64,000 nucleotides of DNA from Pseudaeromonas sp041441555 (GTDB taxonomy: Bacteria > Pseudomonadota > Gammaproteobacteria > Enterobacterales > Aeromonadaceae). Each line of letters starts with the position of its first letter. Within the stretch, counting starts at the first letter, position 1. A program made the position numbers and the translations under genes. The notes under the pieces were generated by a model that saw nothing but the letters and a program-made list of their open reading frames with translations, made no database searches and was not told the DNA's origin. Shown piece by piece: positions 7,880 through 17,043 of this stretch. Location: the NCBI GenBank assembly GCA_041441555.1, contig JASDSW010000031.1:21113-85112 (forward strand), in the 5' to 3' direction.

Positions 7880-10126
7880 ATGAACGGCAAAGGTTTCTTG
7901 CCTGGGTTTACGGTCGCGGCCCTCTCATCCCTGCTGTGGCCTCAGTTGCCCGTCGTGCACTGGATCTGGCTACTCCTGGCGCTGCTGGGGCTGGCCTGCT
8001 ACTGGCGCCGGGCGGCCCTGGCGGGCGTCCTGTGCGGCCTGAGCTGGTTTTTGCTGTTTTTCAACCTGCAACTGGCTTGGTTGCAGCCGTTGGCGGCAGC
8101 CGGTCCTGAGCCTGGGCAGACGCAACATAGCATAGATGGGGTGGTGATGGCATGGCAGGCGCGCGCGGAGGGGGGCGCCTTGCGCCTGCAGGTGGGCCGG
8201 TTGGATGGAAAAACCTTGTGGCCGCAGCCAACCGTTCGCCTGTTTATGCAAAACTCCGCCGTCACACCTGTGGTGGGGCAGCAGTTGCGGCTGAGTGCGA
8301 CGCTCAAGCCGATCCACGGCCTGGGCAATCCGGCCGGTTTTAACAGTGAGCGCTGGCTGCTGGGCAATGGGATCACCGCCACCGGCAGTGTTCGTCACTG
8401 GCAACGCCTCTCGTCACTCGAGGCGCCGAATTGGCGTGAGCGCTGGCTGGCGCAGGCCAAAGCGGTGCTGAGTCCCTTGCCTCAGGCGGCGCTTTTGATG
8501 GCGCTGGTCTTTGGCGAGCAGCAGGCGGTCAGCCCACAGGAGTGGCAGCAACTCCGGGATGGCGGCATCATCCATCTGATTGCCATCTCGGGTCTGCACA
8601 TCGGTCTGGCGGCCTGGCTGGGGCATGGCGGTGGACGGCTGCTGCGTCTGCTGCCGGGGATCGGGCGGTTTGGGCGCTGGTTGCCGGATGGGTGCGCGAT
8701 GGGTGTGGCCTTGCTCTATTCGGCTCTCTCCGGTTTTGCCCTGCCGACTCAGCGCGCCTTGCTGATGCTGACCATCTGGCTCATCGGTCGCTGCTGGCGC
8801 CGGCACTGGTCCTTGTGGCAGATCTGGTGGCTGAGCCTGGTGCTCTTGTTGTTGCATGACGGCTGGGCGTTGTTCAACGCCGGTTTCTGGCTCTCTTTTC
8901 TCGCGGTGGCTCTACTGGGATGTAGCAGCCTGTTGTGGCGACGCGCCTCCTTGTGGCGTCTGCAATGTCTGATGACGCTCGGCCTGCTGCCGCTGCAACT
9001 GTCGCTATTTGCCGGGGTGGGACTGCTCTGTATTCCACTCAATTTGCTGGCGATCCCGCTGTTTGGCTTGGTGTTGATCCCGGTGGGGCTGCTCGCCGGA
9101 CTGCTGGTGCCGGTGTGGTCCCAAGGGGCTTGGGCAGGCTGGTGGCTGTGCGATCGTCTGCTCGGTTATCTGATGAGTACTCTGGCGTGGCTGTCGGCTC
9201 ATGGCGATGGCTGGTTATGGTTGTCGGCCTCGACGGCACTCATCATCAATCTGCTGGGATTGGCCCTGCTAGCCTGGTGGTTTCCGGGGGGGCGCTGGCT
9301 CAGTGGCTGTATCGGCGGTGGTTTGTTGTTGCTGGCGCTGCAACCGCGGCCGAGCTGGGAAGTGCTGCTCGTCGATGTGGGGCAGGGGTTGAGCGTGCTG
9401 GTGCGCCAGGGGGAGCGGGCCTTGTTGTATGACACCGGCGATGCCTTCCCCAGCGGCTACAACCTGGCCGATGTGGCCATCTTACCGCTGTTGCGCGCGG
9501 AGGGGATACGGCGGCTGGATTACCTCATCGTCAGCCATGACGATCGGGATCATGCCAGCAACTGGCGGCGGATCGATGCCGAATATCCGGCTCGGCATCT
9601 GATCGCATCGGCTCCGCTTTCGGCGAGTGCCGAGCGCTGTCTGGCCGGTGCCCCCTGGCGCTGGGAGGGGTTGCAGTTGCAGTTTTTGGCGCCGGCCGGG
9701 GTGACGGCGGGGCGGGATAATGCGGACTCTTGTGTCTTGCGTCTCGACGATGGGCGGTACAGCCTGCTGCTGGTGGGCGATCTGCCTGGTTCCCAGGAGC
9801 AGCAACTGCTGGCGCTTCCGGGGCTCATCCGGCCGGTGAGCTGGTTGGTCTCCGGCCATCATGGCAGCCGCCACTCGTCGACCCCGGCCTGGATCCGGCG
9901 GTTGCAGCCGCAGTGGGTGCTGCACAGTGCCGGATACGCCAATCGTTGGCATTTCCCGGATCCTCAGGTTTCGGCCCGTTTTGACGCCGAGCACAGCCGG
10001 CAGTGGAGTACGCCGCAACAGGGGCTGATCCGCATCCGGATTGATGCTCAGCAGGCACAAATCATCCCCTTTCGGCCGCAGGCACCCTGGTATCGCCATC
10101 TGGATGCTTGGTTGAGGGGGGAGTAG
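7880..10126 (+). CDS. comEC: ComEC/Rec2 DNA-uptake channel protein
   Basis: ComEC forms the inner-membrane channel through which transforming single-stranded DNA enters the cytoplasm; the E. coli homologue is YcaI. The N-terminus is hydrophobic, the central competence domain has many membrane segments (it begins near HLIAISGLHIGLAAWL), and the C-terminus is a metallo-beta-lactamase-like domain (VDVGQGLSVLV, SHDDRDHASNW, SGHHGSRHSSTP). Starting at ATG 7880 gives 748 residues, close to E. coli's 754. An ATG at 7865 is also possible. The frame is open back to 7712 but overlaps the divergent DUF2062 gene. msbA follows 42 bases later, as in enterics. Confidence 0.94.
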   Translation: MNGKGFLPGFTVAALSSLLWPQLPVVHWIWLLLALLGLACYWRRAALAGVLCGLSWFLLFFNLQLAWLQPLAAAGPEPGQTQHSIDGVVMAWQARAEGGALRLQVGRLDGKTLWPQPTVRLFMQNSAVTPVVGQQLRLSATLKPIHGLGNPAGFNSERWLLGNGITATGSVRHWQRLSSLEAPNWRERWLAQAKAVLSPLPQAALLMALVFGEQQAVSPQEWQQLRDGGIIHLIAISGLHIGLAAWLGHGGGRLLRLLPGIGRFGRWLPDGCAMGVALLYSALSGFALPTQRALLMLTIWLIGRCWRRHWSLWQIWWLSLVLLLLHDGWALFNAGFWLSFLAVALLGCSSLLWRRASLWRLQCLMTLGLLPLQLSLFAGVGLLCIPLNLLAIPLFGLVLIPVGLLAGLLVPVWSQGAWAGWWLCDRLLGYLMSTLAWLSAHGDGWLWLSASTALIINLLGLALLAWWFPGGRWLSGCIGGGLLLLALQPRPSWEVLLVDVGQGLSVLVRQGERALLYDTGDAFPSGYNLADVAILPLLRAEGIRRLDYLIVSHDDRDHASNWRRIDAEYPARHLIASAPLSASAERCLAGAPWRWEGLQLQFLAPAGVTAGRDNADSCVLRLDDGRYSLLLVGDLPGSQEQQLLALPGLIRPVSWLVSGHHGSRHSSTPAWIRRLQPQWVLHSAGYANRWHFPDPQVSARFDAEHSRQWSTPQQGLIRIRIDAQQAQIIPFRPQAPWYRHLDAWLRGE

Positions 10127-10168
10127 CCGGTAGAATGGGCCGCGTATCGTCACAGGATCGGAAAATAG

Positions 10169-11935
10169 ATGCAGCAGATTGCCGTTACAGAACAGCACCC
10201 CTCCAGCATGGTTACCCTCAAACGCCTGCTCGGTTATGTCAAAGATCGTCGCGGTGGTTTGGCGCTGGCCATCCTCGGGATGGCCGGTTACGGCGTGGTA
10301 GACACCTCCTTAGTCTATTCAATTCAGCCGCTGATCGATGATGGTCTCAGTGGCAAGAACCCTTCGGTGCTCTTCATCATGGCGTTTGTCGTGATGGGGT
10401 TGGTCTTTGCTCGCGGTATCAGCGCCTTCCTCTCCGACTACTTCATGAGCTGGGTGGGTAGCCATGTGGTGATGAAGCTGCAGCGAGAGGTCTTCAGCCA
10501 CATGATTGGCATGCCGATGTCCTTCTTCGACAAGCACAACACCGGCAACCTGCTCTCCAAGGTGACCTACGATGCCAGCCAGGTCTCCTCGGCCGCCAGC
10601 TCGACCCTGGTCGCCCTGATCCGCGAGGGGGTGACGGTCATGGGCCTGTTGGCCATGATGTTCTATCACTCCTGGCAGTTGTCGCTGATCTTCTTTCTGG
10701 TCGGGCCGATCGTCGGGGTGCTACTGACGGTCATCAGTCGTCGCTTCCGCCGTCTGAGCCGCCAGATCCAGCAGGCGATGGGGAATATCACGACCTCGAC
10801 CGAGCAGATGCTGCGTGGTCACCGCGAGGTGCTGATGTTTGGTGGTCAACAGGTGGAGTCGGATCGTTTCGCCAAGGTTAGCAACCACATGCGCCATCAG
10901 AACATGAAGATGGTGGTGGTGGATGCGCTGGGCTCGTCTCTGGTGCAGATCATCGCCTCCAGTGCCCTGACCGTGCTGCTGGTGGTCGCCTCCATGCCGG
11001 GGGTGCTGAGCAACCTGACGGCCGGCGCCTTCTCCTTGATCCTGACCTCCATGATGATGCTGCTCAAGCCGCTCAAGACCCTGACGCAGATCAACAACCA
11101 GTTCCAGCGCGGCATCGCCGCCAGCCAGAGTTTGTTCAGCCTAATGGATCAGCCGCTGGAGCAGGATCATGGCACCCTGGAACTTGAACGCGCGCAGGGG
11201 CGTATCGAGCTGCGCCATGTCACCTTCACCTATCCGACCAAGGAGCAGCCCGCCCTGCGCGATGTCTCCTTGACCATTGAGCCAGGCAAGACGGTGGCAC
11301 TGGTCGGGCGCTCGGGCTCCGGCAAGAGCACCATCGCCAGCCTGCTGACCCGTTTTTACGACATCTCGCAAGGGGAGATCCTGCTCGATGGGGTCGATAT
11401 TCGCGAGTACCGGCTGCACTCTCTGCGGCGGCAGTTCGCCCTGGTGTCACAAAACGTTCACCTGTTCAACGATACGGTGGCCAACAACATCGCCTACGCC
11501 GCCACCGGTGAATTCAGCCGCGAGCAGATCGAACAGGCAGCCCGCATTGCCAACGCCGATGAGTTTATCCGGCGCATGCCCAACGGCTATGATACCCTGA
11601 TCGGGGAGAATGGCTCCAACCTGTCTGGTGGACAGCGGCAGCGACTGGCGATTGCCCGGGCTCTGCTGCGGGATTGTCCGATCCTGCTGCTGGACGAGGC
11701 CACCTCGGCGCTGGATACCGAATCCGAGCGCCATATCCAGGGGGCTCTGGAGGCGTTGGCCAAGGATAGAACCACCCTGGTCATCGCCCACCGTCTGTCG
11801 ACCATCGAGCAGGCAGATGAAATTCTGGTGGTGGATGAGGGGCGGATCATCGAGCGCGGTACCCATGCCGAGCTGATGGCGCAAAATGGTGCCTATGCGA
11901 TGCTGCGCAACACCCAATTCGGGGAGTCGGCATGA
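10169..11935 (+). CDS. msbA: Lipid A export ATP-binding/permease protein MsbA
   Basis: MsbA is a homodimeric ABC exporter that flips core-lipid A across the inner membrane. The 588-residue protein has an N-terminal six-helix transmembrane domain and a C-terminal ATPase with Walker A GRSGSGKS (Lys386), signature LSGGQRQR and Walker B ILLLDEATSALD. GGAAAAT precedes the ATG. lpxK overlaps its stop by 4 bases (ATGA), coupling lipid A kinase and flippase expression. Confidence 0.98.
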   Translation: MQQIAVTEQHPSSMVTLKRLLGYVKDRRGGLALAILGMAGYGVVDTSLVYSIQPLIDDGLSGKNPSVLFIMAFVVMGLVFARGISAFLSDYFMSWVGSHVVMKLQREVFSHMIGMPMSFFDKHNTGNLLSKVTYDASQVSSAASSTLVALIREGVTVMGLLAMMFYHSWQLSLIFFLVGPIVGVLLTVISRRFRRLSRQIQQAMGNITTSTEQMLRGHREVLMFGGQQVESDRFAKVSNHMRHQNMKMVVVDALGSSLVQIIASSALTVLLVVASMPGVLSNLTAGAFSLILTSMMMLLKPLKTLTQINNQFQRGIAASQSLFSLMDQPLEQDHGTLELERAQGRIELRHVTFTYPTKEQPALRDVSLTIEPGKTVALVGRSGSGKSTIASLLTRFYDISQGEILLDGVDIREYRLHSLRRQFALVSQNVHLFNDTVANNIAYAATGEFSREQIEQAARIANADEFIRRMPNGYDTLIGENGSNLSGGQRQRLAIARALLRDCPILLLDEATSALDTESERHIQGALEALAKDRTTLVIAHRLSTIEQADEILVVDEGRIIERGTHAELMAQNGAYAMLRNTQFGESA

Positions 11936-12918
11936 GGCTGCAATCCCTCTGGTATCGCCGGAATCCCTGGGTCTGGCTGCTCTATCCGCTGACGGGGCTG
12001 TTTTGGCTCATCAGCCACACCCGCCGGGCCCTCTACATGAATGGCATTCTGGCGCGTTTCCGCCCCGAGGCGCCGGTCATCGTGGTCGGCAACATCTCGG
12101 TGGGGGGAACGGGCAAGACCCCGCTGGTGATCTGGTTGGTGCAGATGCTGCGCGAGGCCGGCTTTCGCCCCGGGGTGGTCAGCCGCGGTTATGGTGGCAA
12201 GGCGGCCAGTTATCCGTTGCGGGTGACGTCCGAGGTGGCCGCCAGCGTCTGTGGTGACGAGCCCAAGCTCATCGCCGAGCGCTGCCAGTGCCCGGTCGTC
12301 GTCGCCCCGCACCGGGTGGCAGCCGTGCAGGCTCTGCTGGCCACTGGCGAGGTGGATGTCGTCGTCTGTGATGATGGCTTGCAGCACTATGCCCTGGCCC
12401 GCGACATCGAGCTGGTGGTGGTGGATGGCGAGCGCCGCTACGGCAATGGTCACCTGTTGCCCATGGGGCCGTTGCGCGAGGGGCTCTGGCGCCTGGGGCA
12501 TGTGGATGCCGTGATCTGCAACGGCGGCTTACCGGCCGTCGGTGAGTATGCGATGCGTCTGGAGGCGGAGGCGCCGCGGCCGCTGGATCCTCACTCCCAG
12601 GCGACGCTGGCCATCGGCGAGATCGACGCCCTGGCCGGCATCGGCCATCCCCCCCGCTTTTTCAAGACGCTGCAACGGGCCGGTTTTCGTCTGCAGCAAG
12701 CTGTGGCCTTTGCCGATCATCAGGAGTACGACGCCGAGAGCCTGCGCGCGCAGTTTAGCGAGCGGCCACTGCTGATGACGGAGAAGGATGCGGTGAAGTG
12801 TCGCGGCTTTGCCCGCGACAACTGGTGGTATCTGCCGGTGACGGCCTCTTTGCCGCGCTCCTTGCAGGATCTCATCATCAACAAATTGAAGGACAACCCC
12901 TATGGCGTTCGATCATAA
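11932..12918 (+). CDS. lpxK: Tetraacyldisaccharide 4'-kinase LpxK
   Basis: LpxK phosphorylates the 4' position of the lipid A precursor disaccharide at the inner membrane. The 328 residues match E. coli exactly in length. An N-terminal membrane anchor (WVWLLYPLTGLFWLISHT, residues 13-30) is followed by the P-loop GGTGKT at residues 58-63, then SRGYGGK and the DDGLQH motif. It overlaps msbA by 4 bases and ycaR by 17 bases. Confidence 0.98.
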   Translation: MRLQSLWYRRNPWVWLLYPLTGLFWLISHTRRALYMNGILARFRPEAPVIVVGNISVGGTGKTPLVIWLVQMLREAGFRPGVVSRGYGGKAASYPLRVTSEVAASVCGDEPKLIAERCQCPVVVAPHRVAAVQALLATGEVDVVVCDDGLQHYALARDIELVVVDGERRYGNGHLLPMGPLREGLWRLGHVDAVICNGGLPAVGEYAMRLEAEAPRPLDPHSQATLAIGEIDALAGIGHPPRFFKTLQRAGFRLQQAVAFADHQEYDAESLRAQFSERPLLMTEKDAVKCRGFARDNWWYLPVTASLPRSLQDLIINKLKDNPYGVRS

Positions 12919-13090
12919 GTTGCTGGAAATCGTCGCGTGCCCGGTCTGTAAGGGCAAGCTCAACTATGACAAGGAGAAAGGGGAGCTGGTTTGCCGTGCC
13001 GATCGGCTGGCTTATCCGATCCTCGAGGATATTCCGGTGCTGCTGGAGAGCCGCGCTCGTCACCTGAGCCTGGATGAGTTGCCATCATGA
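12902..13090 (+). CDS. ycaR: Trm112-family small protein YcaR
   Basis: A 62-residue protein of the Trm112/UPF0434 family. It opens with a cysteine pair in IVACPVCKGKL and continues with ELVCRADRLAYPILEDIPVLL, closely following E. coli YcaR. Its molecular role in bacteria is not settled; Trm112 proteins elsewhere activate methyltransferases. It sits between lpxK and kdsB with overlaps of 17 and 4 bases, so its level is tied to KDO and lipid A synthesis. Confidence 0.93.
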   Translation: MAFDHKLLEIVACPVCKGKLNYDKEKGELVCRADRLAYPILEDIPVLLESRARHLSLDELPS

Positions 13091-13833
13091 GTTTTGTCGT
13101 GGTTATTCCCGCCCGTTATCAGTCGACCCGGCTGCCGGGCAAACCGTTGGCCGATATCCACGGCAAGCCGATGATCCAGTGGGTGGCCGAGCGGGCGTTG
13201 CAAGCCGGTGCCGAGCGCGTCATCGTGGCGACCGACGATGAGCGGGTGGCGGCCGCGGTGACGCTGGCGGGCGTCGAGATCTGTATGACCTCGCCGGACC
13301 ACCAATCCGGCACCGAGCGGCTGGCCGAGGTGTGTGAACGCTATGCCTTCGCCCCCGAGACCATCATTGTCAACGTGCAGGGTGATGAGCCCTTGATCCC
13401 GCCGGTCATCATTCGTCAGGTGGCCGAGAATCTGGCCCAGGCCGAGGCGCCGATGGCGACTCTGGCGGTGCCGATGAGCGATGATGAGCTATTCAACCCG
13501 AATGCGGTGAAGGTGGTGATGGACCGACAGGGCTATGCTCTCTACTTCAGCCGGGCGCCCATCGCCTGGGAGCGGGATGGCTTCGGCCAGACGCCGCCGG
13601 TTTCTCGCCACCCTCATGCCCGTCATCTGGGGATCTACGCCTATCGTGCCGGATTCATTCAGCGCTACGTCAGCTGGCAGGCCAGCGAGTTGGAACAGAT
13701 CGAGGCGCTCGAGCAGCTGCGCGTCCTCTGGTACGGCGAGCGTATCCATGTGGCGATGGCCCAGGAGACGCCCCCCGCCGGTGTCGATACCCCCGACGAT
13801 CTGGCGCGGGTGCGCGCCTGGCTGGCCTCCTAA
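13087..13833 (+). CDS. kdsB: CMP-KDO synthetase KdsB
   Basis: KdsB activates 3-deoxy-manno-octulosonate with CTP to give the donor for the inner LPS core. The 248-residue length equals E. coli KdsB. The nucleotidyltransferase signature VVIPARYQSTRLPGKPLADI is at the N-terminus, with VNVQGDEPLIPP in the middle of the protein. The ATG overlaps the ycaR stop (ATGA). This is the last gene of the comEC-kdsB run, and a long inverted repeat follows. Confidence 0.98.
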   Translation: MSFVVVIPARYQSTRLPGKPLADIHGKPMIQWVAERALQAGAERVIVATDDERVAAAVTLAGVEICMTSPDHQSGTERLAEVCERYAFAPETIIVNVQGDEPLIPPVIIRQVAENLAQAEAPMATLAVPMSDDELFNPNAVKVVMDRQGYALYFSRAPIAWERDGFGQTPPVSRHPHARHLGIYAYRAGFIQRYVSWQASELEQIEALEQLRVLWYGERIHVAMAQETPPAGVDTPDDLARVRAWLAS

Positions 13834-13864
13834 AGTCCCCTCGACTAACACTCTTCTCTTCAAT

Positions 13865-13896
13865 GGGCTGACTCTCGGTGCGACGGGAGTCAGCCC
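13865..13896 (+). terminator. Hairpin after kdsB
   Basis: A perfect 10-bp stem GGGCTGACTC/GAGTCAGCCC with a 12-base loop lies 31 bases after the kdsB stop. There is no T-run; it probably marks the 3' end of the operon. Confidence 0.55.
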
Positions 13897-14047
13897 CGCG
13901 TCGTACTTCTGGTTTCGCCCCCTCTCTTGGTCTGTTTTCCCCTGCGCTTGACGCATTTCTTCGCTTGCTGAAACGATTCTTCTTGATCGCGCACCCGGTT
14001 TGGGTTCTATGATGAAAGCGATTTCAATAGCTTCATGGAGCGAGCAT

Positions 14048-15079
14048 ATGCAACACCTCAAAGGGATCACTCTGGGCGAGTTCATCATTCGGCAGCAGGC
14101 CGATTTCCCCCATGCCACCGGGGAGCTGAGCTCCTTACTGGCCTCCATTCGTCTGGCGGCCAAGATCGTCAATCGCGAGATCAATCAGGCCGGGATCAGC
14201 GACCTCCTCGGTAGCATGGGGCAGGCCAATATTCAGGGGGAAGAACAGCAAAAGTTGGATTGGTTTGCCAACGAGCGATTCAAGGCGGCCTTGGCCGCTC
14301 GCGGTGAGGTGTGTGGTCTGGCCTCCGAAGAGGAGGAGCAGTTTGTCAGCTTCGAATCTCTGCCCGAACAGCGCTCCAAATATGTGATGCTGATCGATCC
14401 GCTGGATGGCTCCTCGAACATTGATGTCAATGTGGCCGTCGGTACCATCTTCTCCATTTACCGGCGGGTGACGGCCGAAGGAGGCCCAGTGCAATTGGCT
14501 GATTTCCTGCAACCGGGTCATCGGCAGGTGGCGGCGGGCTACATCATCTATGGCTCTTCGACCATGCTGGTCTATAGCACGGGGCAGGGGGTGAATGGTT
14601 TTACCTTGGATCCCTCCATCGGCTGCTTTTGCCTGTCACATCCGGAGATCCGGATCCCGGCCGCAGGACGAACCTACTCGGTGAACGAGGGCAACTATCT
14701 GAAGTTTCCCGCCGGGGTGAAGCACTACCTGAAATATTGTCAGGCCGAGGATGCCGCGAGTGGGCGACCCTATACCTCCCGCTATACCGGCTCGCTGGTT
14801 TCGGATTTTCACCGCAACCTGCTCAAGGGGGGTATCTATCTGTACCCGTCCGGGACCAGTTCTCCCCAGGGCAAGCTCAGGCTGTTATATGAATGCAATC
14901 CGTTGGCATTTTTGGTGGAGCAGGCTGGCGGGGTGGCGAGTGATGGTTTCCGGCGGATCCTGGATCTGGAGCCGACCAGCTTGCACCAGCGCTCGCCATT
15001 TTTTGTCGGCTCACCGCAGATGGTCGAGCAGCTGCAACGGCTGATGAGGCAATACTCGAGTGAGTTGGCCCCAGAGTAG
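14048..15079 (+). CDS. fbp: Class I fructose-1,6-bisphosphatase
   Basis: Fbp hydrolyses fructose 1,6-bisphosphate, the committed step of gluconeogenesis. The metal and substrate motif DPLDGSSNIDVNV begins near residue 116, and EEEE (metal-site acidic cluster) and NEGNYLKFP are also present. I start at ATG 14048 because GGAGCG lies just upstream and the product (343 residues) then opens with MQHLKGITLGEFI, aligning with the E. coli start MKTLGEFI. Upstream ATGs in the same frame lack this fit. The gene stands alone, convergent with gltA across a shared terminator. Confidence 0.96.
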   Translation: MQHLKGITLGEFIIRQQADFPHATGELSSLLASIRLAAKIVNREINQAGISDLLGSMGQANIQGEEQQKLDWFANERFKAALAARGEVCGLASEEEEQFVSFESLPEQRSKYVMLIDPLDGSSNIDVNVAVGTIFSIYRRVTAEGGPVQLADFLQPGHRQVAAGYIIYGSSTMLVYSTGQGVNGFTLDPSIGCFCLSHPEIRIPAAGRTYSVNEGNYLKFPAGVKHYLKYCQAEDAASGRPYTSRYTGSLVSDFHRNLLKGGIYLYPSGTSSPQGKLRLLYECNPLAFLVEQAGGVASDGFRRILDLEPTSLHQRSPFFVGSPQMVEQLQRLMRQYSSELAPE

Positions 15080-15115
15080 CGGTCGTTCTGAGATTGACTC
15101 TGTGCCAGATAGAAG

Positions 15116-15139
15116 AAGGGCGGTCTGCTGACCGCCCTT
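15116..15139. terminator. Bidirectional terminator between fbp and gltA
   Basis: A perfect 10-bp stem AAGGGCGGTC/GACCGCCCTT with a TGCT loop lies between the converging ends of fbp and gltA. The minus-strand exit is T-rich (CTTCTTCTATC), so it serves gltA best. Confidence 0.85.
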
Positions 15140-15156
15140 GCTGTTTGTGTCGAGGG

Positions 15157-16446
15157 TTAACGTTCGCTCATGGGACCGACATGACGGGTTGGGGCGCCGG
15201 TGTAGAGCTGACGGGGGCGCCCAATCTTGCTGGAGGGGTCGGATTGCATCTCCATCCAGTGGGAGATCCAGCCGATGGTCCGGGCCAGGGCGAAGATGAC
15301 GGTGAACATCGAGGTCGGAATACCGATGGCGTTGAGGATGATCCCGGAGTAGAAGTCGACGTTCGGGTAGAGCTTCTTGTCGACGAAGTAGGGATCGGAG
15401 AGCGCAATGCGCTCCAGCTCCATGGCCACATCCAGCAACGGGTGATCGGTGACGTTCAGCTCGTGCAGCACCTCGTGGCAGGTATCGCGCATGACGGTGG
15501 CGCGCGGATCATAGTTCTTGTAGACCCGGTGGCCGAAGCCCATCAGGCGGAACGGATCGTTCTTGTCCTTGGCGCGCTCCACAAAGTGCGGGATGCGCTC
15601 CACCGAGCCGATCTCCTGCAGCATCTTCAGGCAGGCCTCATTGGCGCCACCGTGGGCCGGTCCCCACAAGGAGGCGATACCGGCAGCGATACAGGCAAAT
15701 GGGTTGGCGCCGGAGGAGCCAGCCAGACGCACGCTGGAGGTGGAGGCGTTCTGCTCGTGGTCGGCATGCAGGATGAAGATGCGATCCATGGCCCGCTCGA
15801 TGACCGGGTTGACCTTGTACTCTTCGCACGGGACGGCAAACATCATGTGCAGGAAGTTGCCGGCATAGCTCAGATCGTTGCGCGGATAGATAAACGGCTG
15901 ACCGATAGAGTACTTGTAAGACATGGCCGCCAGGGTGGGCATCTTGGCAATCAGGCGAATGGCGGCCAGCTGGCGGTGTTGCGGGTTATTGATGTCCAGG
16001 GAGTCGTGATAGAAGGCGGAGAGCGCGCCGGCGACCCCGCACATGACGGCCATCGGGTGCGAGTCGCGACGGAAGGCCTTGAACAGCGAAGTCATCTGTT
16101 CATGCACCATGGTGTGGCGCGTCACGTGGGTACAGAAATTGGTGTATTGCTCCTGATTGGGCAGCTCCCCGGTCAGCAGCAGATGGCAGACCTGCATGTA
16201 GTCCGCATCCAGCGCCAGATCGGCGATGGGATAACCACGGTGCAACAGGATGCCGTTGTCACCATCGATGTAGGTGATCTTGGATTCGCACGAGGCGGTG
16301 GAGAGAAAGCCAGGATCATAGGTGAAATAGCCATGGGCGCCGAGAGCTCGTACATCGATGACCTCAGGTCCCTCAGTCCCCACCAGAATCGGCAGTTCGA
16401 TGGGGGTACAGCCCGGAATATGTAGGGTGGCTACCTTGTCAGCCAT
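15157..16446 (-). CDS. gltA: Type II citrate synthase
   Basis: GltA condenses oxaloacetate and acetyl-CoA at the entry of the TCA cycle. At 429 residues it matches the hexameric, NADH-inhibited proteobacterial form (E. coli 427). Conserved active-site stretches include LHADHEQNAS, WGPAHGGANEA and GFGHRVYKNYDPRA. AGGAG precedes the ATG. It is transcribed away from sucA, with an upstream promoter of good quality and a terminator shared with fbp. Confidence 0.98.
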   Translation of the reverse strand: MADKVATLHIPGCTPIELPILVGTEGPEVIDVRALGAHGYFTYDPGFLSTASCESKITYIDGDNGILLHRGYPIADLALDADYMQVCHLLLTGELPNQEQYTNFCTHVTRHTMVHEQMTSLFKAFRRDSHPMAVMCGVAGALSAFYHDSLDINNPQHRQLAAIRLIAKMPTLAAMSYKYSIGQPFIYPRNDLSYAGNFLHMMFAVPCEEYKVNPVIERAMDRIFILHADHEQNASTSSVRLAGSSGANPFACIAAGIASLWGPAHGGANEACLKMLQEIGSVERIPHFVERAKDKNDPFRLMGFGHRVYKNYDPRATVMRDTCHEVLHELNVTDHPLLDVAMELERIALSDPYFVDKKLYPNVDFYSGIILNAIGIPTSMFTVIFALARTIGWISHWMEMQSDPSSKIGRPRQLYTGAPTRHVGPMSER

Positions 16447-16540
16447 AGCACTTCTCCTTTGCTTGAAATTGCGGCGAGTCCTGGTCCATACAACCTTGAT
16501 GCACCACCAGATGCAAAAAGACAGGCTCAGATGTGCAGTA

Positions 16541-16568
16541 TTTGTATCAGATGAGGGGGGCTTGTCAA
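16541..16568 (-). promoter_or_regulatory. Probable gltA promoter
   Basis: On the minus strand a perfect -35 TTGACA is followed after 16 bases by TACAAA, about 95 bases before the gltA ATG. The spacer is C-rich. Only the -35 is a full match. Confidence 0.55.
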
Positions 16569-16650
16569 TTTAACTGGTCGCGTCTGCTGAATTAGTGATC
16601 AGGGACTGGGATCTGGCTTGGATAATCGATGTTTCCGGTTTGTTGTCTGT

Positions 16651-16680
16651 TTGTCATGCAATTGGGGCGCTGGATATACT
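16651..16680 (+). promoter_or_regulatory. Candidate promoter for sucABCD
   Basis: TTGTCA, an 18-base spacer and TATACT are found on the plus strand. It would give a leader of roughly 360 bases before sucA. Confidence 0.45.
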
Positions 16681-16754
16681 CGATGGCACCGCGTGATGGC
16701 GACTGTCTTGTGTGGAAAATAAGGGGATGTCACCCGTTCTGTGAAGATGGTGTG

Positions 16755-16767
16755 GTGAATTGTTCAC
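16755..16767. promoter_or_regulatory. Short perfect palindrome, possible operator
   Basis: GTGAA-TTG-TTCAC is a perfect inverted repeat with a 3-base centre, downstream of the candidate suc promoter. The arm spacing does not fit CRP. The binding protein is unknown. Confidence 0.3.
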
Positions 16768-17043
16768 TTCGCCGGATGAGCCGCTGTTGCCCTGTCGCGC
16801 ACTGGTATTATCTCTGGTGGTAGGCCTGTGGTTGTATTGTTGTATGATTCAGACATCTATTGCGAACAGCCGATATTTTCTGGATCATGCGCCGCAGTTT
16901 CTCGCCGGGTTTGTTCGCACACTAAAAAATCAGCGCCATGCTTGTGTTGCGCGCGGAAGGTGCCGGCATAGCGCCTGTCCTGGAGATGCGGAGCCTAGGT
17001 TCCCTCTCCGGGGGTCACCCTCGGATCGGAAGAAGGAAGCAGC

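Larger units (their letters stand above)
16447..17043. other. gltA-sucA divergent intergenic region without sdh genes
   Basis: This 597-base stretch lies where sdhCDAB normally sits in related bacteria. Short open frames (for example from 16629 or 16760) have no ribosome site and do not resemble SdhC, SdhD or SdhB. It holds divergent promoter candidates, one short palindrome and a 3' part with several GC-rich inverted repeats before sucA. Confidence 0.7.

Noticed and set aside
15094..16425. 443-codon open frame on the plus strand antisense to gltA
   Set aside because: It mirrors an unmistakable citrate synthase; long antisense frames are common in GC-rich genes, and the predicted protein has no family character.
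16751..16768. Possible CRP site before sucA
   Set aside because: The half-sites are separated by five bases at best, not six; only a generic palindrome is reported.
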